The position numbers were made by a program, and so were the translations under genes. Source: Microbacteriaceae bacterium (GTDB lineage Bacteria > Actinomycetota > Actinomycetes > Actinomycetales > Microbacteriaceae). Taken from it: a stretch of DNA of 64,000 nucleotides. Positions 26,996 to 35,711 of this stretch are shown here, one piece after another (positions within the stretch are counted from its first letter, which is position 1; every line of letters starts with the position of its first letter). Location: positions 496,001-560,000 of the forward strand of contig JAODMT010000024.1 in NCBI GenBank assembly GCA_025464975.1, written 5' to 3'. The notes beneath the pieces were generated by a model. The model was given only the letters and a program-made list of their open reading frames with translations, was not told where the DNA came from and made no database searches.

Positions 26996-27667
26996 CTACA
27001 AAGGCAGCGGTGTCTGCCGGTTCCAGAGCGACGGCCAGGACACCCCGAACGTCAGCAAGAGCGACCGCACGGTGGCGAGCGAGAGGCCGACGACGGCATG
27101 CGGATCGCCGTCCACCGCGGTGATGAACGGCGCGCCGAGGCTGTCGATCGTGAAGGCACCCGCCACCAACAGCGGCTCACCGGTGCCGATGTACGCGTCG
27201 ATCTCGGCGTCCGCTATGTCCGAGGCGAAGGTCACGCCGGCCGTCGCGACGCTGCCCGCCGAACCGCCGCGGACTCCGCTGCGGTGATCGATGACCCAAT
27301 GACCGGAGTGCAGGTGGCCGGTGCGGCCACGCTGCAGCAACCAGCGCTCGCGGGCGATCTCGGGGCGGTGCGGCTTGCCGTAGACGATTCCGTCGAGTTC
27401 AAAGGCGGAGTCGCCTCCAAGGATGAAGCCGTCGATGTCGTCCCCGACGACGGCCTCGGCCTTGAGCCGCGCGAGCAGCAGAACCATCTCCGACGGGGAG
27501 AGGGAGCCGGCCGCCGCGACCGCCGCGTCCTCGTCGACATAGGAGGGGAGCACCACCGGTTCGATTCCGGCTGCCCTGAGTGTGGCCAGCCGCGCCGGAG
27601 AGGTGGAGGCGAGGTACAGGCGCACGGGCGGGGCCGCAACCGAATCTGGCACAGGGGGAATGGTCAC
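26996..27667 (-). CDS. Maf-family nucleoside triphosphate pyrophosphatase
   Basis: 223 residues from GTG 27667, which follows CAGGAGCGCC; the longer frame to 27829 runs over the divergent methyltransferase gene. LYLASTSPARLATLRAAG is the Maf N-terminal signature and GGDSAFELDG with YGKP is the second motif. The family hydrolyses non-canonical or canonical NTPs to NMPs (house-cleaning, division-related). SAFELDG differs slightly from the classic D-T-V-V of YhdE-type enzymes, so the substrate preference is open. Divergent from the TRAM methyltransferase gene with ~25 bp between starts. Confidence 0.9.
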   Translation of the reverse strand: MTIPPVPDSVAAPPVRLYLASTSPARLATLRAAGIEPVVLPSYVDEDAAVAAAGSLSPSEMVLLLARLKAEAVVGDDIDGFILGGDSAFELDGIVYGKPHRPEIARERWLLQRGRTGHLHSGHWVIDHRSGVRGGSAGSVATAGVTFASDIADAEIDAYIGTGEPLLVAGAFTIDSLGAPFITAVDGDPHAVVGLSLATVRSLLLTFGVSWPSLWNRQTPLPL

Positions 27668-27692
27668 GGCGCTCCTGTGGCAAGCTCGAGGG

Positions 27693-28928
27693 ATGGGTGA
27701 AATGCTGGGCAAACAGGTCGAGATCGAGGTTACCAACGTAGCCCACGGCGGTGTGGCGGTCGCCCGGCACGACGGCCGGGTGATCTTCGTGAGCGACGCC
27801 ATCCCCGGAGAGACCGTGCTCGCGACCATTACCGAGGACTCGAAAAAGTCGTTTTGGCGAGCCGAGACCGTGCGCGTGATCTCCGCTTCGCAACATCGTC
27901 AACCGCACGTCTGGTCGGCGGCGAGCATCGACCGGGCGCCCGACAGCCGGGCCGGTGGCGCCGAGTTCGGCCACATCGCCATCGCTCACCAGCGTGAGCT
28001 GAAGCGGCAGGTGCTCGCCGATTCGCTCAAACGGATGGCCGGCATCGACACCGACGTCACCGTGGCGGCGCTGCCGGGCAACGAGGACGGAACGGGCTGG
28101 CGCACGAGGCTGCGTCTGCACGTCGCCGAGGATGGAACCCCCGGACCGTACGCCGCCAGGTCCCACCGGGTGATTCCGGTCACCGACGTTCCTCTGTCGA
28201 CGGCGGAGGTTGCGGCCGTCGCCCCACTTCACGAGAAGTTTCCCGGCGCCCAGCACGTCGATGTCGTCGTGCCGAGTGTCGGCAACGCATTCGTGCTTAC
28301 CGGCGGTGCCGATAAGCCCAAGGCGCAACGCATCGTCGAACGGGTGGGAGACCGAGAGTTTCGTCTCGATGTTCACGGGTTCTGGCAGGTCCACCGTCAT
28401 GCGGCCGAGACCCTCTCCTCCGCCGTGCAGGATTCGATCGACCCGGCGAAATTCGACCCACGCGCGGCAAATCTCGATCTTTATGGCGGAGTCGGCCTGC
28501 TTGCGGCCGCGGTGGGAGACCGGTTTGGCAACCACTTGCGCATCACGTCGGTGGAGAGCGACGCGCTCGCGACCGACCACGCGGGGCACAACCTTTCGGA
28601 ATGGGTTGGGGCCGCGGCTGTCACCGCCCGTGTCGACAACTTCCTTCGGCAACTGCGATCGGCGGCCACGGCAAGCGAGCGGTCCCGGCTCGCGGCGGGC
28701 ACGGTCATCCTGGACCCTCCTCGTGCCGGAGCGGGAAAAGCCGTCGTCAATGAGTTGCTTGAACTCGACCCGGCGCAGATTGTGTACGTCGCCTGCGACC
28801 CCGTCGCGCTCGCCCGCGATGTTGCGCTGTTCGGCGCTGGCGGATACGAGCTGACTCGGCTTCGCGCGTTCGACCTGTTTCCCAACACCCATCACGTCGA
28901 AGCGGTCGCAACGCTCGTTCGCCGGTAG
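27693..28928 (+). CDS. TRAM-domain class I SAM-dependent RNA (uracil-5) methyltransferase
   Basis: 411 residues. N-terminal TRAM RNA-binding domain (residues 1-65; VTNVAHGGVAVARHDGRV), then RumA/TrmA-type catalytic domain with SAM motif LDLYGGVGLLAA, DPPRAGAGK and the catalytic cysteine in YVACDPVALARD. Expected to methylate uracil C5 in rRNA or tRNA. The [4Fe-4S] cysteine cluster of E. coli RlmD is absent: the matching segment RAGGAEFGHIA has no cysteine. ATG 27702 is an alternative start with better spacing from GAGGG. Confidence 0.9.
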   Translation: MGEMLGKQVEIEVTNVAHGGVAVARHDGRVIFVSDAIPGETVLATITEDSKKSFWRAETVRVISASQHRQPHVWSAASIDRAPDSRAGGAEFGHIAIAHQRELKRQVLADSLKRMAGIDTDVTVAALPGNEDGTGWRTRLRLHVAEDGTPGPYAARSHRVIPVTDVPLSTAEVAAVAPLHEKFPGAQHVDVVVPSVGNAFVLTGGADKPKAQRIVERVGDREFRLDVHGFWQVHRHAAETLSSAVQDSIDPAKFDPRAANLDLYGGVGLLAAAVGDRFGNHLRITSVESDALATDHAGHNLSEWVGAAAVTARVDNFLRQLRSAATASERSRLAAGTVILDPPRAGAGKAVVNELLELDPAQIVYVACDPVALARDVALFGAGGYELTRLRAFDLFPNTHHVEAVATLVRR

Positions 28929-29079
28929 CAGGGGATCGGCATCCCCTCAACTGTGTAATGCGATGAAACTGGGGCGACTTCTTCACCTGTCGCAGCACGG
29001 GGCGCGGTTCGCGGGCCAGTACCATGGAGTCCGGGGTATCACCTGCAGTTTTGTACCACGGGGGAAGACGGGATCGACC

Positions 29080-29784
29080 ATGGCGCAGGCCACAACGGAA
29101 GAACCGAGATCAAGCGTTCAGCAGAGCGTCGTTCGGGTCTCGGTCGTAGATGACCACGAATCAGTCAGGCTGGGGCTCAAGGCCGCATGCATAGACGCGG
29201 GGTACGAATTCATTCTCGCGGCGGCGTCCGTGCAGGAGTTCGTCGATAACCTCGACGGTCGGGAGAACGACGTCGTAGTGCTCGACCTCTCGCTCGGTGA
29301 CGGGTCCACTGTGACCGATAACGTCAAGCGCGTCCAGGCAACGGGCTCGGCCGTTCTCATCCACAGCATCGCTGACCGCGTCGCTTCGGTGCGTGAGGCT
29401 CTCGCGGCGGGCGCCGCCGGCGTCATCCCCAAATCGTCGGCGACGAAGACGGTGATGTCAGCGGTCGAGACCGTCGCCCGCGGTGACGTTCTCAATAACC
29501 TGGAGTGGGCGACCGCCATCGACGCGGACCGCGACTTCGCCAAGGCGCAGCTCGGTCGACGGGAGCGGGAGATTCTGCATCTGTACGCCTCCGGACTGCC
29601 GCTCAAGCTCGCCGCGCAGCAGCTCGGAATCGGATATTCGACCGCGCGCGAATATCTCGACCGAATCAGGGTGAAATACGTTGAGGTCGGTCGACCGGCT
29701 CCAACGAAGGTCGACCTGCTTCGCCGCGCAGTAGAAGACGGAATTCTCCCGGGCCTCGACGCGGATGGTGGTGATGGCCGCTAA
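29080..29784 (+). CDS. Two-component response regulator, LuxR/NarL type
   Basis: 234 residues. Receiver domain 1-125 with acidic pair D24/D25 (VVDDHESV), phospho-acceptor D69 (VVLDLSLGDG), and K118 (IPKS). The C-terminal HTH begins LGRREREILHLYASGLPLK and continues with a diverged recognition helix (GYSTAREYLDRI), where NarL proteins have TVKxH. Start ATG 29080 is chosen since it begins just before the receiver; a weak TACCAT is at 29020-29025. Overlaps the kinase gene by 20 bp (or 11 bp if the kinase starts at 29774). Confidence 0.9.
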   Translation: MAQATTEEPRSSVQQSVVRVSVVDDHESVRLGLKAACIDAGYEFILAAASVQEFVDNLDGRENDVVVLDLSLGDGSTVTDNVKRVQATGSAVLIHSIADRVASVREALAAGAAGVIPKSSATKTVMSAVETVARGDVLNNLEWATAIDADRDFAKAQLGRREREILHLYASGLPLKLAAQQLGIGYSTAREYLDRIRVKYVEVGRPAPTKVDLLRRAVEDGILPGLDADGGDGR

Positions 29785-31045
29785 AACGGTCATGTCACCG
29801 CCGGCTCCGCTGGCGCGGCAATCCCACAACCCAATCAGTCGACCGCAGATCGAGACCATTGTGTCGCGGTCGGTCGGCGTATTCGGGGTGCTGTTCGCGG
29901 CGCAGGCCGTGCCGGCCGTTCTTACGCAACTCCCGCAGGAACAGCCCAACTGGATCCCGGTCTTCGTTCTCGCGATCTTTGGCGGAATTCTGGCCACCCT
30001 CGTCGCGTCGATAGCCAAGCGCTTCGTGCGAGTGGTCTACGGGTACCTGTCGTTCGCCTATCTAGTCGCGCTCATCGCGTGGCCGCTCCTCGCGAAGAAT
30101 CCGCACGCGGTCGCGGACCAACGGCCATGGCTGTGGTTGCTGTGCACCGTCGCGACCTCGACCGCCGCTGTTGCCTTCTCCCCCTGGCGGGCAACCGCGT
30201 ACCTCATCGTGACGCCGATCGTGTATGGAATGGTGCGCGCGACGCCATCCGGGGGCGGGGCGGCGTTGGGCCCCGTCATCCTGGACGTGCTGTATGCGAC
30301 GCTCCTCGGCGGCGCCGTGCTGATACTGATCACCCTGCTCCGTCAGGCGGCGGCATCGGTGGATGTCGCGCAAGCGACCGCCCTCGACCGGTACGCGCAC
30401 GCGGTGCGACAGCATGCCACCGAGGTCGAGCGGGTCGAAGTGGACTCGATCGTGCACGACGGCGTGCTGACAACACTGTTGTCCGCGGCGCGCGCGTACA
30501 CGCCGGAAGCGAAAACGCTGGCCGCCCGCATGGCGAAAAACGCAATGGGTCACCTCAGAGACGCCGCGGTGTCGTCGCCCGACGACGACGCCCCCGTGAG
30601 CCTCGGCCAGCTTGCCTTTCGGATCCAGAACGCGACGTCAACCCTCTCGGCTCCGTTTGACCTGCGCGGCAAAGGTGTCGGTCCCGGATCGATCCCGGGC
30701 CACTCTGCGGAGGCGGTGTATTCCGCGACGTTCCAGGCGATGGTCAACAGCCTTCAGCACGCGGGGACCGGCGCGGACGTTCGCCGGTGGCTGTCGCTCG
30801 ATCAGACCGACGGTGGAGGAATCCGCGTCGGCGTCGGCGACGATGGGATCGGATTCGACTTGGATCGGGTGGACACCGAAAGACTGGGCTTGCGCGTGTC
30901 GATCATCGAGAGGGTGACGAGTACCGGCGGCGTGGTCGACATCGACTCCGAAGTCGGGCGCGGCACTGTGATCTGGATCACCTGGCCGAGTCCTGACCCA
31001 TCGTCGTTCCAATCAGTCGACGTGAATGACGGAGCCACTCCGTGA
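29765..31045 (+). CDS. Membrane sensor histidine kinase of the DesK/NarX-like class
   Basis: 426 residues. Five to six hydrophobic segments (about 40-58, 64-84, 92-110, 122-138, 143-158, 170-192), no large extracytoplasmic domain, then a short DHp helix with H231 in VDSIVHDGVLTTLL. The HATPase domain has an N-box-like QAMVNSLQHAG and G1 box VGDDGIGFDLD. Intramembrane-sensing design suggests it reads membrane state or a small ligand. Coupled to the regulator upstream and by GTGA to the next gene. ATG 29774 is an alternative start. Confidence 0.88.
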   Translation: MVVMAAKTVMSPPAPLARQSHNPISRPQIETIVSRSVGVFGVLFAAQAVPAVLTQLPQEQPNWIPVFVLAIFGGILATLVASIAKRFVRVVYGYLSFAYLVALIAWPLLAKNPHAVADQRPWLWLLCTVATSTAAVAFSPWRATAYLIVTPIVYGMVRATPSGGGAALGPVILDVLYATLLGGAVLILITLLRQAAASVDVAQATALDRYAHAVRQHATEVERVEVDSIVHDGVLTTLLSAARAYTPEAKTLAARMAKNAMGHLRDAAVSSPDDDAPVSLGQLAFRIQNATSTLSAPFDLRGKGVGPGSIPGHSAEAVYSATFQAMVNSLQHAGTGADVRRWLSLDQTDGGGIRVGVGDDGIGFDLDRVDTERLGLRVSIIERVTSTGGVVDIDSEVGRGTVIWITWPSPDPSSFQSVDVNDGATP

Positions 31046-32088
31046 TCATTTCCGTTCCGCGTTACCTCATCATCGGCCTCGCGGCGATCTTCTCGGCCTA
31101 TCACCTGACGCTCGCGATGGTGTCGATCGACGTGCCGCGACAGAAGGGCCCATACATCGCCGCGATGGTGTTGTATGCGATCGCGACGGTGCTCAGCCTG
31201 TGGCTGTCCCGCAGCCCACGCATGCCGATCTGGCTGGCAGCCTTCAATGCCGTCGTGGCTCTCGCGGTTCCGCTGCTTGTCACGAGCCAGCTGAACAAGG
31301 TTGTGGGTGAGAACTACGCCGCGTGGCACACGGCGGCCATCGGCACGCTCATGGTGATCACCTCCACCCGGCGCCGGCACGCGATCGCCTGGATCGGTAC
31401 GGGTGCGCTCATCATTGAGACGGTCGCGTGGGCCGGCCCCGGTGGGCTCGTTGCCTACGGGGTCATCGGCAGCACGGCCTGGGTCGCCGTTTCGCACGCA
31501 CTCTCGCTGTCCCTTGCCAAGGCGGCGCGCGACGCCCGCCAGTACGCGCTCGCGGAACGCGAGGCCGTGGAGTGGCGCGCCGCACAAGAGGCGCATGTTT
31601 CTGAGCGGCAATTCCGGTTGGGGCAGACAAGCCGCATGGCCTTGCCGATGCTGCGCCAGATAGTGGCCGCCAACGGGGAACTCTCCGACAGTCAGCGGCT
31701 GGAGTGTCTGTACCTCGAGGGAGCCATCCGCGACGAGATCCGGGGTCGGAAGCTGTTGAACGACCGGGTCCGCGAGCAGATCATGGCGGCACGGCGAAAG
31801 GGCACAACGGTGACGCTCCTCGACGAGGGCGGCATCGACGACCTCGAGGAAGCGGATCTGGACCGGGTGCTGAACCGTCTCGCGGACGCGATCCGCGATA
31901 CCGACACCGGCAAGCTGATCGCCCGCACCGTTCCCGAGGGCTCGAATGTGGCGGTCACCGTGGTCGGCCTGAGCTCGCTCGACGACGGACACGCAAGCGC
32001 GCTCGGCAGCCACGACATCGACGAGGACGAAGACAAGGTCGACCTCTGGCTCGAGATCCCGCGAACGGACGCGGCGCATTCCGTCTGA
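31042..32088 (+). CDS. Membrane protein with kinase-like helical dimer region but no ATPase domain
   Basis: 348 residues starting at GTG inside the kinase stop (GTGA). Six hydrophobic segments fill residues 5-155, then a charged helix (about 158-195, AKAARDARQYALAEREAVEW) and a region MLRQIVAANG...LEGAIRDEIRGRKL that reads like the DHp/linker part of a sensor kinase, yet no H-box histidine or ATP-binding G boxes follow. The acidic C terminus includes HDIDEDEDKVDLWLEIP. I infer an auxiliary or pseudo-kinase partner of the adjacent two-component system. Confidence 0.7.
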   Translation: MIISVPRYLIIGLAAIFSAYHLTLAMVSIDVPRQKGPYIAAMVLYAIATVLSLWLSRSPRMPIWLAAFNAVVALAVPLLVTSQLNKVVGENYAAWHTAAIGTLMVITSTRRRHAIAWIGTGALIIETVAWAGPGGLVAYGVIGSTAWVAVSHALSLSLAKAARDARQYALAEREAVEWRAAQEAHVSERQFRLGQTSRMALPMLRQIVAANGELSDSQRLECLYLEGAIRDEIRGRKLLNDRVREQIMAARRKGTTVTLLDEGGIDDLEEADLDRVLNRLADAIRDTDTGKLIARTVPEGSNVAVTVVGLSSLDDGHASALGSHDIDEDEDKVDLWLEIPRTDAAHSV

Positions 32089-32127
32089 TCGTCGATTACT
32101 GGATCGGGTGTCCCGCTGGCTTAATGA

Positions 32128-32163
32128 AAGAACGGGACCGGCCCGATGGCCGATCCCGTTCTT
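32128..32163 (+). terminator. Strong hairpin downstream of the third two-component gene
   Basis: Arms AAGAACGGGACCGGCC / GGCCGATCCCGTTCTT with a CGAT loop and one mismatch, followed by AAG. It starts 40 bp after the stop codon. First of three consecutive hairpins. Confidence 0.65.
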
Positions 32164-32169
32164 AAGTCC

Positions 32170-32206
32170 CGGGTCAGAACGATAACCCGAATATCGTCCT
32201 GACCCG
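32170..32206. other. Second hairpin of the array (15-bp stem, one mismatch)
   Basis: Arms 32170-32184 and 32192-32206 (CGGGTCAGAACGATA / TATCGTCCTGACCCG), 7-nt loop. Too regular for chance next to the first hairpin; function unknown. Confidence 0.55.
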
Positions 32207-32212
32207 CCCCCG

Positions 32213-32248
32213 AATCTTCGGTCCGCTTACCCTAGAGGACCGAAGATT
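32213..32248. other. Third hairpin of the array (12-bp perfect stem)
   Basis: Arms AATCTTCGGTCC (32213-32224) and GGACCGAAGATT (32237-32248), 12-nt loop. Beyond it, 32249-32372 shows a further weak pairing GTGACG/CGTCAC (32267-32272 with 32317-32322) and a G/C-rich imperfect hairpin near 32326-32370, plausibly the terminator of accE. Confidence 0.55.
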
Positions 32249-32372
32249 GGCATTGTCCCTCAATGAGTGACGTCCAACAGGATCAATAGTGCCGCGTTCG
32301 CCCCACATGTAAAAGTCGTCACTTTGGGGGACCGGGGCACGTTCCTGTGCTTTCGGCCCCCGATCGGGGTGA

Positions 32373-32621
32373 TTAGCCGGAGAATCCGCGCCAGGCGCCA
32401 TACCCGGGGGTCAGCGGGGAGCGAATCGGCCGCTGACTGTGCTGCCATGCGCTCACCCGCGCCCCCGAGCTCCGCGAGTGCTCCTGGAGCTCTGCGAGAG
32501 TCGTGGTGAGCACCGCCGTGACCGCCGCGAGCTCGGCCGGGCCCGGATTGCCGGCGTCGATCGAGATCTCCACCAGTTCCACCTCGAGGGCTGACGATGT
32601 TCCGTCGGGCTCGCGGGTCAC
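32373..32621 (-). CDS. Acyl-CoA carboxylase epsilon subunit
   Basis: 82 residues. The C-terminal pattern [19 protein letters not shown] is the hallmark of actinobacterial AccE, the small subunit that joins AccA and AccD components and boosts activity. The ATG overlaps the beta-subunit stop by 4 bp (ATGA). It is the last gene before the convergent hairpin array. Confidence 0.9.
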   Translation of the reverse strand: MTREPDGTSSALEVELVEISIDAGNPGPAELAAVTAVLTTTLAELQEHSRSSGARVSAWQHSQRPIRSPLTPGYGAWRGFSG

Positions 32622-34207
32622 AGCGGGATGTTCCCGTGCTTCTTGGGCGGCATGGTCGCCCGCTTCGTCCTAAGGGCGCGGAGCGCCTTGACGACGACCA
32701 CCCGGGTGGCGGCCGGCTCGATCACGCCGTCCAATTCGCCCCGCTCGGCCGCAAGAAATGGGGAGGCGACGTTGTAGGTGTATTCGTTCGCGAGCTTCGT
32801 CCGCACGGCGGCGACATCCTCGCCGGCCACCTCGGCGGCCTTAATCTCGTTGCGGTAGAGGATGTTGACGGCGCCCTGGCCGCCCATGACGGCAATCTCG
32901 GCTGTCGGCCACGCGTAGTTCAGGTCCGCGCCGAGCTGCTTGGATCCCATGACGATGTACGCGCCGCCGTAGGCTTTGCGGGTGATGACGGTGACAAGCG
33001 GAACGGTGGCCTCGGCGTAGGCGTAGAGCAGCTTCGCGCCGCGACGGATGACTCCGGTCCATTCCTGATCGGTGCCGGGCAGATACCCCGGAACGTCGAC
33101 GAGGGTGAGAATCGGGATGGAAAACGCGTCGCAGAATCGCACGAACCGGCTGGCCTTCTCGCCGGCTTCGATGTTCAGCGTGCCCGCCATCGCGTTCGGC
33201 TGGTTGGCCACGATTCCGACCGCGCGGCCCTCCACCCGGCCGAACCCGACGATGATGTTGGGGGCGAACAGCGGCTGGGTCTCCAAAAATTCGCCGTTGT
33301 CGACGATGTGTTCGATGATCGTCGTCATGTCGTACGGCTGATTGGGGCTATCCGGGATGAGCGTGTTGAGGCGTCGATCCTGGTCGGTGGTCTCGAGCTC
33401 AATCGCGCTGTCGTAGACCGGATGCTCGGCGAGGTTGTTGTCCGGAAGAAAGCTGAGCAGCGTTCGCGCGTAATCGAGCGCGTCATCCTCATCGGAGGCG
33501 AGCCAGTGCGCGACGCCGGAGATCTTGTTGTGGGTCAGCGCGCCACCGAGCTCCTCCATGCCGACGTCCTCGCCGGTGACGGTCTTGATCACATCGGGAC
33601 CGGTGACAAACATCTGACTTGTCTTGTCAACCATGATGACAAAGTCGGTGAGCGCGGGGGAGTACACCGCTCCGCCGGCCGCCGGGCCCATGACGATCGA
33701 GATCTGCGGGATCACGCCGGATGCCGCGGTGTTGCGTCGAAAAATCTCGCCGTACTTGCCGAGAGCGACGACACCCTCCTGGATTCGGGCGCCCCCCGAG
33801 TCGAGCATGCCGATGATCGGCACGCCGGTCTTGAGCGCCAGATCCATGACCTTGATGATCTTTTCCCCGGCGACTTCTCCGAGCGAACCCCCGAAGATCG
33901 TGAAGTCCTGGCTGTACACCGCGACCTGGCGACCGTGGATTGTTCCGGTTCCGGTGACGACGGCGTCACCGTACGGGCGCTTTTTCTCCATGCCGAACGC
34001 GTGAGTGCGGTGACGCACGAACTCGTCGAGTTCGACGAAGGACCCGTGGTCGAGCAGCTGGTCGATGCGCTCGCGCGCGGTCTTCTTGCCCTTCGCGTGC
34101 TGCTTCTCGATCGCGGTCTCGCCGCTCGCGGTGACCGCCTCGTGATAACGGACCTTGAGATCCGCGAGCTTGCCCGCGGTGGTGTACATGTCGTTGTCAG
34201 CAGTCAC
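32618..34207 (-). CDS. Acyl-CoA (acetyl-/propionyl-CoA) carboxylase beta subunit
   Basis: 529 residues, full-length carboxyltransferase with both crotonase-like halves. Motifs include [27 protein letters not shown] and [17 protein letters not shown] in the N half and [16 protein letters not shown] and [15 protein letters not shown] in the C half. Transfers CO2 from biotin to acyl-CoA; length and motifs resemble AccD5/PccB, so propionyl-CoA is a likely substrate. GTG 34207 has TAAAGT exactly 6 nt upstream. Divergent from birA, which encodes the ligase that biotinylates its partner. Confidence 0.96.
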   Translation of the reverse strand: MTADNDMYTTAGKLADLKVRYHEAVTASGETAIEKQHAKGKKTARERIDQLLDHGSFVELDEFVRHRTHAFGMEKKRPYGDAVVTGTGTIHGRQVAVYSQDFTIFGGSLGEVAGEKIIKVMDLALKTGVPIIGMLDSGGARIQEGVVALGKYGEIFRRNTAASGVIPQISIVMGPAAGGAVYSPALTDFVIMVDKTSQMFVTGPDVIKTVTGEDVGMEELGGALTHNKISGVAHWLASDEDDALDYARTLLSFLPDNNLAEHPVYDSAIELETTDQDRRLNTLIPDSPNQPYDMTTIIEHIVDNGEFLETQPLFAPNIIVGFGRVEGRAVGIVANQPNAMAGTLNIEAGEKASRFVRFCDAFSIPILTLVDVPGYLPGTDQEWTGVIRRGAKLLYAYAEATVPLVTVITRKAYGGAYIVMGSKQLGADLNYAWPTAEIAVMGGQGAVNILYRNEIKAAEVAGEDVAAVRTKLANEYTYNVASPFLAAERGELDGVIEPAATRVVVVKALRALRTKRATMPPKKHGNIPL

Positions 34208-34213
34208 GCGTTC

Positions 34214-34219
34214 ACTTTA
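34214..34219 (-). promoter_or_regulatory. -10 box TAAAGT, 6 nt before the carboxylase beta gene
   Basis: Minus-strand TAAAGT ends 6 nt before GTG 34207; predicts a leaderless accD-accE transcript. Confidence 0.5.
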
Positions 34220-34349
34220 CCGGTGGTGTTCCGCGCCATCGGGTGTCGGATGTCTACAAACAACGCGGCCAAACCCGAAAGGGGTCACTCTCACCTGCCG
34301 CCCCGAGGCAGAGGGACGGCCCGTAGGCAACGAGCACCCCGGTAAGTCG

Positions 34350-34355
34350 TAGCCT
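34350..34355 (+). promoter_or_regulatory. birA: -10 box TAGCCT, 6 nt before birA
   Basis: TAGCCT ends 6 nt before GTG 34362; no ribosome site is present, fitting leaderless translation. Confidence 0.5.
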
Positions 34356-34361
34356 TGATAG

Positions 34362-35174
34362 GTGCAATTTCCCCAGAGCGCCGCCGTCGCCAGCAGGTTC
34401 GAGTTCGTCGCCGAGTGCGGCTCGACCAACACCGAACTGGCGAGTCGGGCCGCGGCGCCGGACGGGGAAGACTGGCCCGATTTCTCGGTGTTCGTCACCG
34501 ACAACCAGACGAGCGGACGAGGCCGACTCGGCCGCGTCTGGGTGGCGCCACCCGGACAGACTCTGGCGATCTCCGTGCTGCTGAGGCCCCGGCTTCCCGC
34601 CGGAGAGCCGCTCGGCCTTGATCACTACGGCTGGCTTCCGCTGATCGCCGGCATCGCGATGGCCAGGGCCGTCGCGCCGCTCGTACCGACCCACTCCGTC
34701 TCGCTCAAGTGGCCGAATGACGTGCAGGTCGACGGGAAGAAGGTCTCCGGGCTGCTCGCCGAACTGCTGCCGGGCGGAAGAGCCGTCGTGATGGGCGCCG
34801 GTCTCAACCTGGCCATCCCCGAGGCGGACCTCCCCACGCCGTCGTCGACCTCACTCGCTCTCAACGGGGCGGCCCTGTCCGGCGGCGCGCTCGCGGATGC
34901 GGCCCTCTCCGGGTACCTCCGGCAATTCTCTTCGCTCTACGGCGACTTTCTGCGATTCGGGGCGGATGCCTATTCGAGCGGCGTGCTCGAGCAGCTCGAT
35001 GAGCTGTGCAGCACACTCGGGCAACAGGTGAAGGTGAGCCTGCCCGGCGGTGACGAGTTTCGCGGCACGGCGATCGCAGTCGATGGCGCGGGTCGGCTGA
35101 GCGTCAAACGCTCGACGGATGGAAGAGTTGTGGCTGTCGCCGCCGGTGACGTGACGCATCTGCGGTATGAATAG
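34362..35174 (+). CDS. birA: Biotin--[acetyl-CoA-carboxylase] ligase
   Basis: 270 residues, without the N-terminal DNA-binding domain of E. coli BirA, so an enzyme only. GRGRLGRVWVAPPGQT is the biotinyl-adenylate loop and LKWPNDVQVDGKKVSGLL is the central catalytic motif with the conserved Lys. The C-terminal SH3-like domain (GDEFRGTAIAVDGAGRL) is present. It attaches biotin to the carboxylase alpha subunit at 25-27 kb. Its GTG start lies 154 bp from the divergent accD start. The PH-domain gene follows after 3 nt. Confidence 0.94.
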   Translation: MQFPQSAAVASRFEFVAECGSTNTELASRAAAPDGEDWPDFSVFVTDNQTSGRGRLGRVWVAPPGQTLAISVLLRPRLPAGEPLGLDHYGWLPLIAGIAMARAVAPLVPTHSVSLKWPNDVQVDGKKVSGLLAELLPGGRAVVMGAGLNLAIPEADLPTPSSTSLALNGAALSGGALADAALSGYLRQFSSLYGDFLRFGADAYSSGVLEQLDELCSTLGQQVKVSLPGGDEFRGTAIAVDGAGRLSVKRSTDGRVVAVAAGDVTHLRYE

Positions 35175-35177
35175 CTA

Positions 35178-35711
35178 ATGGCATCCGACGAGCAGGAAAG
35201 TGAGCGGGTAGTCGCCCGACTCAGGCCGCACGGGCGCGCCATGTTCTGGCCGTCCCTTGCGCTCATCGTCGTTGCCGGCGCGGTCGGATACTTTGCCGGC
35301 AGCTTCGCCGCGGTGTGGCAGAACCTCGCCGTGCTCGCAGCCGGCGCGTTCGCGGTGCTGGTCTTCTGGCTGCTGCCACTGCTGGCCTGGCTCGGCACGC
35401 GCTACGTGCTCACAACGCGCCGGATCATCCTGCGTAGCGGATTTTTCATTCGGGTGCGGCAGGAACTTCTGCACAGCCGCGGGTACGACGTGACTGTTCG
35501 GCAGAACGGGCTCCAGTCCCTGTTCCGCAGCGGAAACGTGCTCATCAATACCGGTCTCGATCAGCCGGTGGTGCTCAAGGACGTACCTGGCGCCGACCTG
35601 GTGCAGGCCGCACTGCATGACCTCATGGAGAAGAGCCTCAACCCGATCGCCGCACGCCGGCAGGCCGAGGAAACGCGCGCTTCCGACGAGACGACGGTCT
35701 GGGGTCGTTAG
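35178..35711 (+). CDS. PH-domain (bPH2, YdbS/YdbT-like) membrane protein
   Basis: 177 residues. Two membrane helices (about 20-43 and 48-70) and then a bacterial pleckstrin-like domain starting RYVLTTRRIILRSGFF, the usual bPH2 opening. Cotranscribed with birA (3-nt gap), as in mycobacteria, though no functional link is known. The stop overlaps that of gtrA on the opposite strand by 3 bp; there is no room for a terminator between them. Confidence 0.85.
   Translation: MASDEQESERVVARLRPHGRAMFWPSLALIVVAGAVGYFAGSFAAVWQNLAVLAAGAFAVLVFWLLPLLAWLGTRYVLTTRRIILRSGFFIRVRQELLHSRGYDVTVRQNGLQSLFRSGNVLINTGLDQPVVLKDVPGADLVQAALHDLMEKSLNPIAARRQAEETRASDETTVWGR

Noticed and set aside
27399-28895. 498-codon minus-strand frame over the TRAM methyltransferase
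   Set aside because: Low-complexity Arg/Gly composition, no motif, fully inside a convincing gene on the other strand and overlapping maf.
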